This document shows, piece by piece, positions 9,501 through 17,329 of a DNA stretch of 30,022 bases. This stretch comes from Bigelowiella natans CCMP2755 (taxonomy: Eukaryota > Cercozoa > Chlorarachniophyceae): the NCBI GenBank assembly GCA_000320545.1, contig ADNK01001208.1, positions 1 to 30,022 of the forward strand, written 5' to 3'. The notes below the pieces were generated by a model that ran no database searches, had not been told where the DNA came from, and saw nothing but the letters and a program-made list of their open reading frames with translations. The position numbers and the translations under genes were made by a program. The first letter of the stretch is position 1. Each line of letters begins with the position of its first letter.

Positions 9501-11515
9501 ATCTGTCGGATGGTCTTGCCGGGGTTCTTCTTCCGTAGCTCGGTAGGTGTAGGTAGCTTGTTGTCCGCTAGGTCCATAAACTCTAACGCATTAACGCTTG
9601 ACTCAGAGGTCCACTCGTCAAGCCGTATCATGTTCTGGCTGATGGTCCTGCCTGACTTCTTTGGCAACTTAGCAAAGTATATCTTGTGATTGTAGAATGA
9701 TATGATCCCCCCTAATTTTTCTAGGGCATCCTGTCCGAGGAGTAGTTCCATGGATAAAGTCATGGCTACTCGGGTCTTGATTTGGGTCTCCGCGTCGCTG
9801 CCAGGTATCTGTAGCTTTAGCATTAGCTCACCGACGGTCTTCATGGAAGAGCTTCCGTCTGCTTGAGCATATTTACGTTCTTTCTTAGTCACTTGATCCA
9901 ATAGTCCTAACCTTCTTACTGTGCTTAGGCTTATGAAGGACTTCGGCATGCTGCCACTATCCCAAAGGGCAGGTAGTTTCTTGTAGTCTCCGTAGCTGTC
10001 TTTAACTTTAACCTTGGTCATAGCAACTTTGATAGTCCTGTTAGCGTCTTCGTCATTAATGTTGCATACTCCTAAGTTCTTTATGTCGTCTAGGGTCATG
10101 GGCTTGTCTTGGTCCTGCGTTGCTGGTACTGCTGTCTTCGTCGGCGCCTGCTTAAGGTGATCTAATATTCCGTTTATCTGCTGCTGTATAGCATTGATAC
10201 TGTTCTGCTTTTTGTTCTTATATTTATTGTTCTTCCCGTTGTTGCTGCCTTGCCATTTGCTGTTGTTATATCCTTGTCCTCTGCCTTTCTTTCTCTTTAA
10301 CTTCTCGTAGTGTTCGTTGAGCTGCCTGATCGTCATCCTGGGTCGTCCTTCTTTCCTGTCTCTGCAGTCTTTAGCGGTGTGTTTCCCTTTACGTGAGCAG
10401 TATCCGCAACGTCGGTTACCTTCCCTGTCCTTGTACCAGTCTCGCTGCGGCTTAATAGCGTTAATGTTTCCTATGCCAGGTACCTTAGGGCTGGTAAACT
10501 TGCGGTCCTGCTCCTGCTCGCGTAGGGATATAGCCTGCACTGCTGCCTCCATCGTGGTGTAGCCTTTCTCCGTAACGTAAGTGGATTCCTTTATCTTTAA
10601 CTTGAACTCTTCAAACCTTGCCTGATCATCACCTGTGTTGTAATTAAAATCATGTAGTTCGTCGATCATATCCTGGAAGCGCGTGGCAAAGTCTCTAACA
10701 GGTTCTCTCTCATGCTGCATCATTGCTCTGTATTTTCTAATAGCCTGGGGTAGGGAGTTAGCATCCTGTTCATTTACAAAAGCCTTCATTATCGCCTCAA
10801 CGTCTCGTAGCCCACTAACTGTAGTGTGTATTTTCTCTAGCTGCCTGATCCGGGTCCTGCCTGTCTCGTAAAGGTCCATGGCTTGCTTTATTATAGCTAG
10901 CCATTTGAGCTTGTCGTTTTCGGTGGGGTTAGGGGTAAAGTCGCAGAGTATACTCCTAGCGTTCTTCCACCACCTCCTTGCCTCACCTCTTTTCCCGTTG
11001 TATTTCGTTATCATAACCGGTGCTGTTTTAACAGACATGAACTGGGTGTTCCGCTGTACCGGCTGCTGCTGCTTGACGGTGCTCTGGGTCGTCCCCCGCG
11101 AGGCGCCCAGACCCCCGTCGTTCCTAAACAAAGCTGCCCACTCTGGAGGTAAGTCTGCTTCGTAATCCATGATGTCCTGCATGATAGCTGCCCAAACATC
11201 ATGTGTCTGATACTTGTATTCTATCGATACTTTCAGTTTGGCGTAGTTGCTCGCCCTGGGTCGCAAGGCTCGTAATGCCATTACGACCTTCTTGCTTTCG
11301 GCGGCCACGTCCTCGTCGTCCGCCTCGTAGAAGTTCTCCAGTGCCTCTGCTGCTGCATCTGCTTTCTTAATCCCGGGTGCTGGTCCCGGCGGTGCCTGTG
11401 GAGGTGTTCCTCCTCCTTCCTTAGCGTCCGTATCGCCCTTCCTTTCCTGTTTCTGCTCGTGCCCTTGCACGGCCTGCGAGCCAAAGTCCTGCTGTTCTTC
11501 TAGCTGCTGTGACAT
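6542..11515 (-). CDS. Gag-pol polyprotein of the Ty3/gypsy-type element
   Basis: A single 1657-residue frame without stops or frameshifts. The Gag-like N-terminus (to about 380) ends in a zinc knuckle CGYCSRKGKHTAKDC, spaced C-x2-C-x5-H-x4-C, one residue longer than the usual retroviral form. An aspartic protease motif WDSGS lies near residue 518. Reverse transcriptase spans about 740-960, with a catalytic Asp in SSLDKNESY (about 818), FPYGLS, and VYVDDDI (about 887). RNase H has LWTDWSKLG (about 1045), MTDHKPLL and ADYFSR. Integrase has an HGPAH...CRC zinc-binding region (about 1242-1275) and a D, D, E core (about 1303, 1373 and 1401). After integrase come an acidic linker, an SH3-like stretch (KEGQYVRAKV, HISHLKNYD) and about 130 residues I do not recognise. 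The ATG lies 39 bp inside the 5' LTR boundary. Gag and Pol share one frame, so no recoding site is needed. Confidence 0.93.
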   Translation of the reverse strand: MSQQLEEQQDFGSQAVQGHEQKQERKGDTDAKEGGGTPPQAPPGPAPGIKKADAAAEALENFYEADDEDVAAESKKVVMALRALRPRASNYAKLKVSIEYKYQTHDVWAAIMQDIMDYEADLPPEWAALFRNDGGLGASRGTTQSTVKQQQPVQRNTQFMSVKTAPVMITKYNGKRGEARRWWKNARSILCDFTPNPTENDKLKWLAIIKQAMDLYETGRTRIRQLEKIHTTVSGLRDVEAIMKAFVNEQDANSLPQAIRKYRAMMQHEREPVRDFATRFQDMIDELHDFNYNTGDDQARFEEFKLKIKESTYVTEKGYTTMEAAVQAISLREQEQDRKFTSPKVPGIGNINAIKPQRDWYKDREGNRRCGYCSRKGKHTAKDCRDRKEGRPRMTIRQLNEHYEKLKRKKGRGQGYNNSKWQGSNNGKNNKYKNKKQNSINAIQQQINGILDHLKQAPTKTAVPATQDQDKPMTLDDIKNLGVCNINDEDANRTIKVAMTKVKVKDSYGDYKKLPALWDSGSMPKSFISLSTVRRLGLLDQVTKKERKYAQADGSSSMKTVGELMLKLQIPGSDAETQIKTRVAMTLSMELLLGQDALEKLGGIISFYNHKIYFAKLPKKSGRTISQNMIRLDEWTSESSVNALEFMDLADNKLPTPTELRKKNPGKTIRQITELLDKTPPADDWDIDKGKKYINKILNEKYSDITKPTTKPSSKLTPVKIELKKGYEECIINDPEHRRPEADWEKIEWQINEWAKEGKIEPSNSPWNVRHVLAKKPTYPFFRLAHNFIRHNRVIKRIQTPTPRIDDVIEHVIGYKYYSSLDKNESYMQTPIHKTSRPITAFSSRHRKWHFVVFPYGLSISGDAFSSQNYRAYTHDGMASVLWVFVFVYVDDDIICTNTVVAQIFLLENIFIRFAHFGFTIRLQKCTFLATRIKWCGYYLEQGRITPNPEKVAALQQAPKPKNAKELKSFLQTAAWILRRFSPTYARTAAAFTTAYRKENSVGLSFAKVWAKAGLDAHFDNLIKLCSNTLLNAKLDTTRPATLWTDWSKLGMAAVLTQDQQIIRVWGRACTAAEAKYSPTKGEYKAMTEAQRKLRYYLLSVPSFTLMTDHKPLLGIDRKLEAPNDEYAAMRADTEEFRDKRTVVYAPGDKQLADYFSRLFEKKVPTQVTPMVNAITFEDGDFLPEPEELQHLQEHLDKYKHKHEVLSDRIYVYTNNVRRTYVPRRTRGALLFTAHGPAHVGENHITALLYHYYWPYKLKEIRTYLRGCRCSSLKAAGVATKESSKSRASKKIKARNFLDIVQIDVYKYDGYHYLTFVDVATGKCWVKKIIKVNVAKKNKGLYKQRLTNCYRTWESELQAIPDEVSINKIPKKLHVDNETSLLQLPHPNIDASPVYYAQSNSKVERLHRTLANLSRINSTTPDKIQGLVNDTFTSGGGIKDKEREEGDDNDDDTESEDEKVPYDGRVLKEGQYVRAKVNLRSRNKQDPFWGGVAKVTERKGRKQYYIYDGNRVTLRHISHLKNYDIGEKLLEDVKVNPTVWERAMPCLGPRPKFDVEYGNNKVRVNDDWRMKIVYLGYPGLRNMERVAMKIKDGKYQLLYLAVPDLPFEHWYKVLGDLDAEGWYGHEPKDEGEFWVSDKGDKVREESITWWLVKFRKR

Positions 11516-11536
11516 TGTTAGTCAAATCGTTTCCCG

Positions 11537-11554
11537 TGTGTGGAAGCCAAAGGT
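11537..11554 (-). other. Candidate primer-binding site
   Basis: On the minus strand, the bases after the 5' LTR read ACCTT and then TGGCTTCCACAC. The TGG complements a tRNA CCA end, and the location fits a primer-binding site five bases inside the LTR. I could not match the sequence to a particular tRNA. Confidence 0.4.
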
Positions 11555-11880
11555 TGTTGCGCGTAAGGTGTTCACAGGCCGAGGCGCTACGTGCACAAGT
11601 AGGCAGGGGGGGGGAAAGGCACGTTTGCTTCCTTTTGAAGAGTTGTGTTTATTTTTATTAAAGATTATATTTTTATTAAATCGTGCACTGCGTAATCATT
11701 CGCGAAGCTTTCGCGAATGCCGCCGCACGTGGGGCAGCACACTTCCGGTGTGCTGCCATGAGTCCCGCCGGAACCCACGTGCCTATGCTGTATTAATATC
11801 TACGTTATCTATATTCTATATCCGCGACAACCCCTTTGTTGTCGCACGTGACTTGTGCCCGCGTAGTGGTACGCGCTACA
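11555..11880 (-). repeat. 5' LTR (326 bp)
   Basis: This reads the same as the copy at 6165-6490, including the G-run and all inverted repeats. It is the upstream LTR relative to the minus-strand gag-pol frame, so it should carry the element's promoter. No clear TATA position could be assigned. Confidence 0.95.
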
Positions 11881-11884
11881 GCCA
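11881..11884. repeat. Target-site duplication GCCA, right copy
   Basis: GCCA directly follows the CA end of the 5' LTR and matches 6161-6164. Confidence 0.85.
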
Positions 11885-13209
11885 AGTGAAGGATGTTCGG
11901 ATCTGTGATCTGTGTCCAAGATTCATCCCGGATGAATCCCGTCTGGATGAACACCTAGACGTGTGTGAAATTCCACACAATGTGCAGTCGTTGGTGTGCC
12001 AGTGTGCACTGCGTTGAGTGCTGGGATGTGTCTAGACACACAGACAGCGTGCACAATGCACGTTCAATGTGAGGAGGGAACAATGCTCACGTGCAACAAA
12101 ACACATCCGTCTTGCACTCAATGCGAGGAGGGAACAATGTCACACGTGACAATGCACAGACAAGCATGGTGAACGCAATCCAGCAATGCACACAAGCTAG
12201 GTCGCACGTCACAGAATTGGAAAGGCGGAATGTGCGAAAGCATGCCAGCATGGCTGCGAATCAACACCACCATGACGGATGTTGGCGAAGTCATTCGCAA
12301 ACACTTGCTTGAGGAATGGAGCAGTTGTGGCCTCCTGCTCGAAAATGATCGGGAACACAAACCCCAGGCGAAACGTTTTGTTTCAGTGTTCCGCCGATTG
12401 AGTTTGTCCACTGAAAATTCATGGGCCCAACTTTGCCCATCACCACTGCTTCCACCAACTGCAAGAAGGACATGCAGCTCCATTGTCATTGGAAAAACAT
12501 CGAGTCTGCTGTGCTGTCTGATTTCCATGATGAATGGATGTCCGATGCAAACGTGCAGAGCAACGCACACGAAGACTCCCGGCTGTCACCCCCTGTTTCG
12601 GATCACTGGAGACAGACTCGCAAGCTGCCCATGGGCGTTGCCACATCATTGATGCGCTACATCATGGGTGTTCCAGTGTTGGCGGCAACATTGGCGACTT
12701 CAAACTTTCCATGATGTGCGTGTCGATCCCACCACATTGCTGTGTCCATTGTGAGAGGATTGTTGTGCGTGGAACTGCAGACGAAGCACGCTGCGCATCG
12801 TGCAACGTCATCGAAGATGTGTGTCGGCTTGCTTTCTTGCCTAGCCTGTTGCACACCACACATCAACAACGCCGCTTGAGGAATCAGCTCACTGCCACGG
12901 TCATGAGCGACGACAAAACGAAAAGATTGACTTGCGATGAGAAGGAAACACACACTGCTGCTGCTGCACGAAATGAGCGACTTTCAGGACAGAAACAACA
13001 CGCATTTGCTTGATTGCATGAAACACATCATGGCGGAGACCAACAGATTCAACACCAGCGCTGTGGCCGCTGCATTGCGCAGAGACATGAGGATGACCAT
13101 TGAAGAAATTCAATTTGATTGATCAGACCGTCTTGCACAAGATCATGAGCAAAATGGTGAGTAGTCTCATGAACATCAATGTGAGATCAGATGATGATGC
13201 CTCGCGCAT
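11885..13209. other. Gene-poor region between the retrotransposon and the OTU-GTPase gene
   Basis: No recognisable intact gene. The first 130 bp continue the interrupted repeat and contain a short plus-strand frame (11883-12017) with a C-x2-C...H-x3-C pattern (ICDLC ... LDEHLDVC). Overlapping plus-strand frames at 12230-13122 shift into one another. They include a CVHC...CASC pair (about 12745-12815) and a helical end (KHIMAETNRFNTSAVAAAL, about 13025-13085), as a frameshifted old coding sequence would. A near-repeat of CAATG-GAGGAGGGAACAATG occurs at about 12064-12096 and 12119-12150. Confidence 0.35.
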
Positions 13210-16200
13210 TTAGTTTCTACTTTTTTTGGAAGATGTGGAGTGTCGAGATCGATCATCTGGACGTTGTCGCACGCGTGACTGTGAGCCCATTCGATGAACA
13301 TGTTGTCTTGTGACATCACGATGTCCATGTGAATGTCGTGACCTTGAATGTAGAGAGAGAGAGTTAGGTTGTCGAAAATTCGTAGATGCTGGGTCCCGTC
13401 GTGATGTCGAGCGTTTTCGATCAACATGTCGCTGGGGTCTACGTATTAGATGCGAACTTTGCGTGCTCGTGGACTGGGCACTGAAGCGCATCGAATTAGC
13501 AGACCGAGCTTGGTGAGGTGTTGTTCGTCGATTTACGGAATTTCTAGTCACTGTTCGTGAGGCAGCCTGATTCTGGGTTCTTCTTCCTGTCAACATTGCT
13601 GCACAGTATGTGCCATATCGTGGAGATGCAATTATCAGATTCCCGTTTCCTTTTCTACTAGGTTTGTAGAATTTGACCACATGAAGACCACAACTGGCTG
13701 TGCCCAGCAGCACATATATGCTCCTGTTCAAAATATCAGAGATGATTTTCAACTCCACAAGGTCTAGTGGTCCACCCGCTTTTAAAACTTCAATTCTGGA
13801 ATTTAAAACGTTTAAAACGTCAGCCTGTTTACTGACATCATCACCTAACGTTTCCAGTTTCAACTCTTCCAGTTTCTTAATCACTTTTTGTCTAATACGA
13901 ACAGCAGAATATTCATCCAAAATGCCTGCAATGTTCATCGCAGTAAGTATTGTATGTTCAAGCGAAGAATAATTTGACACCTTCTTAACGTTCCACAGTT
14001 TAAGGAGTTTCTTTTGAAAATATAAAAAATAGCTATCTGAGGCTTGGTAAGGTATTCTCTTTATCCAACATTTGATGAGGGTACTGTAACGACTTCCGAT
14101 GCTCTTTTCCAAATCTTTCGAGTTTTGGATGTTACTCTTTCCCTTTTTTTTTTTGTTCACGAGATTTTTGAAAAAATCAATTTTTCTAAGAAGAAAGGGC
14201 AGACAATCTTCTATTCGAAGGAATTGTGGACATCCAAATGCCACCTCCCGCTGTCGGGCATGAACAAATCCAATTTCCGGATGGAATGCGATGAGATGCC
14301 CAGTAATGTGCATTTTCTCCTTTCCTTTTTCCGCTACTGATTCCTCTGCTGGAATGTCTTTCTTTTTTCTTGGCGGCTTGTCAGGATGGAAAAGATAAGC
14401 CTTATTTGAGGCGAGGTAGAGGCATATCGTGCGTCTAGTCCAATTACAGAAACTCTGGATAATGCGGAGACACAATTGGAATTGTTTATTCGGTTTGTCG
14501 GTGTTGGGCGACCTAAGACTCAAAACTCGGTGTATGAAGGTCTTAACTTTGATGCCCCACTTAAGCGTGAATTGATTTTCTAATTTTAGCCTGAATCTGG
14601 TGTGCAATAGATCATGAGACACCAGCTGGTGTAATACTCCATTGATGCGATCTTCTTTCTTGAAGAATTCATCAACCAGTTTCTGTTTACCCAGTAAGAT
14701 CCACACAATGGCCTCCATGAGAGTCGATAAATTTCCAGTTTCTTTTGGCTTGTGAGAGGTGAAATGTTTATACGGGCGAAGGAGAAATTCCTTCAGATCA
14801 ACTTTGCATTCATCCTTGCAGAGCTCACTTGCAATTTGGCAAACTAAAGCTTTGTGCGCTTCATTCTCTAGGCCACTTACGATTTTTGGCTTGAGCGTGC
14901 CTGGTAAATTAGAGGGTTTTTCTAATTTATCTGGATCTGGAGTCATTGAGTTCTCCAGAGATTTTCCTCGACGACTCAGACGCAATTGGTACATCGCTTG
15001 CCTGGTGTTCATTATTCTATTATTTAGGCAAGCTCCCTGTTTCAGATATGCAATTCTTTTGCAGAGCTTTGCATTCATTTGAGACAGGTATTGCCCTAAC
15101 GTCTCCAGCTGGTCTTTATACTCTCCTTCCCCATCTATGATTCGATCATGCAGATTATTAATAAGTTTTGCAACAACTCCCGCTATTGGTCTGAACAATA
15201 ACCTTTTGATATTAATCTTTCTTTCCCATCTTAATTGTAGCTGTTGTGAAACGTTAACGGAGAGTAGTTGTATTACTTGCTCGCTATTGCCAAATATCAT
15301 TTTGAAGGATTTCTTGCATCCTTCTGCCGAATTTTCTAGATACATCTTTCGATTTCGTCGAAATGTACATTGAACTGCCAGGCTTGTTGCTCGTTGGACT
15401 TTGAATATTTGTTTTAAAGTATCGATCAGACGAGCCTTCACCATTTGAAAAGAATCTGACACAGCCCTATCTTTGAGGAAAAATTCTTTAATCGAGTCAC
15501 AGATTTCTTCCTTTTCCCTAGCATTGATTCGTTCCTTCGAATGGTGTTGATTGACTAACAAAGTTTCATGGACCCTCTCGATACCTTCAATGATAGCTTC
15601 CTTCAGCGGAATCCACAGCTCATCCGCCAGGCTCTCGATCATTTTTGCAATTTCTGGGTTAAGAATGCTAGTTCTTAGCATTCTTAGTATGTTAGTTTGA
15701 ATGTAGGGTCGTCTTCTCAAATTCTGCTTCATTATCTTTCCATCTATATATTCCCAATCTGCATGACTCGTATAATGATTGAGGATATCTTCTTGGATAA
15801 AATTGTCGTAATCCTTTTGCATCTTCTTGCAGATTTCTGTCACTAATCTTGAGCCTCCATGCACAGAATCAGTTGAGAAACAGTTCATCACTTTTGACAA
15901 AGCTTCATTGACTTTCTTATCTTCCCTGATCATGGCGAAGATGTTGGTTCTCGTAGCTCTAGCACCCACTAATCTCTCCCTGATTCGGTTTCTCAGATCC
16001 TGAATTTTACCTTCACTCAGGTAGTCTTCAGTCCTGAACTTCCCGAAGATTTTATTGTTGAATTGTGCCATATACGTGTGAAGCTGTTGAGCACCTTGAA
16101 GTTCATTGTTTTCGTTACCGTCATGGCCAATCAAAAACTGTTCGATCACATCGTAGCCTTTCGTAAATTTAGCTTTTTCTTCAGAATCCTCCGCGTTGAC

Positions 16201-17237
16201 GGCATCCATAGTTGTATCTTGCCTCATCATTATGGCAGTAAAATGTAGAAATCGTGTCATAGTTATCTTTATTTCTTTCTTAATTTTTTTTTTGGCCCTG
16301 TCCTCATTCAAACCCCTTTCCTCAAATAATCCCACCAAATATTGTACACTTTTGGAAATAAAAGCTAATCGCTTTTTGTTCTCCTCCTCTTTCCCTCTGT
16401 TACTCAAGAATGCTGTAATTGGGACTGCGTTTGACGTCCTGGGAACAGAGATTACTTGGAGGCGAAGATAAGGATCAGCCATCATTTTTTTAATTACTAT
16501 GCTTTTCAGTATCTCCTTTACTCCTTCAGGTGCGGCAGTGAGGTTACGCGGAGAAAGAACGATAATATGTGATGCTACATTAATGCTATTTACAAGCTGT
16601 TCATAGCGAAAATTGTCTCCATCGTCGGCTCCAGGTGGATCGATAATATCCCTTCCTTTCAAGCATATACACGGGGCTAACACTATTATTTTGTCGATCA
16701 GGACATTCCAATCTTCTTTATTTGCCTACATGGGGAAAATGTGGTTTGTTTTTAGATCACAGGATTTTTTTTAAACTTAAATACAACACGTACAGAGAAT
16801 GTAGTTGTAATTAGTTAATGTGACGCTAACCTTTCTTAATTCGCTCCGAATAAACACTCGATCCTTCACCATATCTTCACCCTTGCCTGTGTAGAGCTTC
16901 TTTCGATTCAAATTCTTCCTGATCCATTCAGGAATCTCATAGCTGTTTGGGTCAATTTCTTCACCATTTGACATGTTTTCCTTAATGTCTTCACAGTGGT
17001 TGTCATTTTCATCGCTCTCTTCTTCATCATCATCGGATTGCATCATCTCCTTTGCCATTTCCTCATAGATTTTCTTTTGATCTTTTAGCTCCCCTTTTTC
17101 ATAACTCAGTAATCTACGTGCCCTTTTCCGGTCTTCGTCACAGGCCTAAATATTCCAAATTATTAACGTAGCGGGATAAGGAGTTTGCCACATAATCAAG
17201 CGTGCTATGCATAGATGCATAACAATTTTGTGAATAT

Positions 17238-17329
<92 letters not shown>

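Larger units (their letters stand above)
6165..11880 (-). mobile_element. Complete Ty3/gypsy-type LTR retrotransposon
   Basis: The element is 5716 bp with two 326-bp LTRs (TG...CA ends) that read as identical base for base, and a 4-bp GCCA target duplication. One uninterrupted 4974-bp gag-pol frame is present. A polypurine tract abuts the LTR at 6490. The domain order protease, reverse transcriptase, RNase H, integrase is that of Ty3/gypsy (Metaviridae-like) elements rather than Ty1/copia. The element is read on the minus strand, so its 5' LTR is at 11555-11880. Identical LTRs and an open frame argue for a recent insertion that may still be competent to move; that is inference. Confidence 0.95.

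Noticed and set aside
6165-11880. Classification as Ty1/copia
   Set aside because: Integrase lies after reverse transcriptase and RNase H, which is the Ty3/gypsy order.
11538-12017. 159-residue plus-strand frame crossing the right LTR
   Set aside because: Most of it is the reverse strand of the 5' LTR. Only the part after 11883 could be older host coding sequence.
12534-13013. 159-residue plus-strand frame with a CVHC...CASC pair
   Set aside because: It has no recognisable domain, no supporting splice sites, and competing frames of similar quality. It is described only as possible decayed coding sequence.
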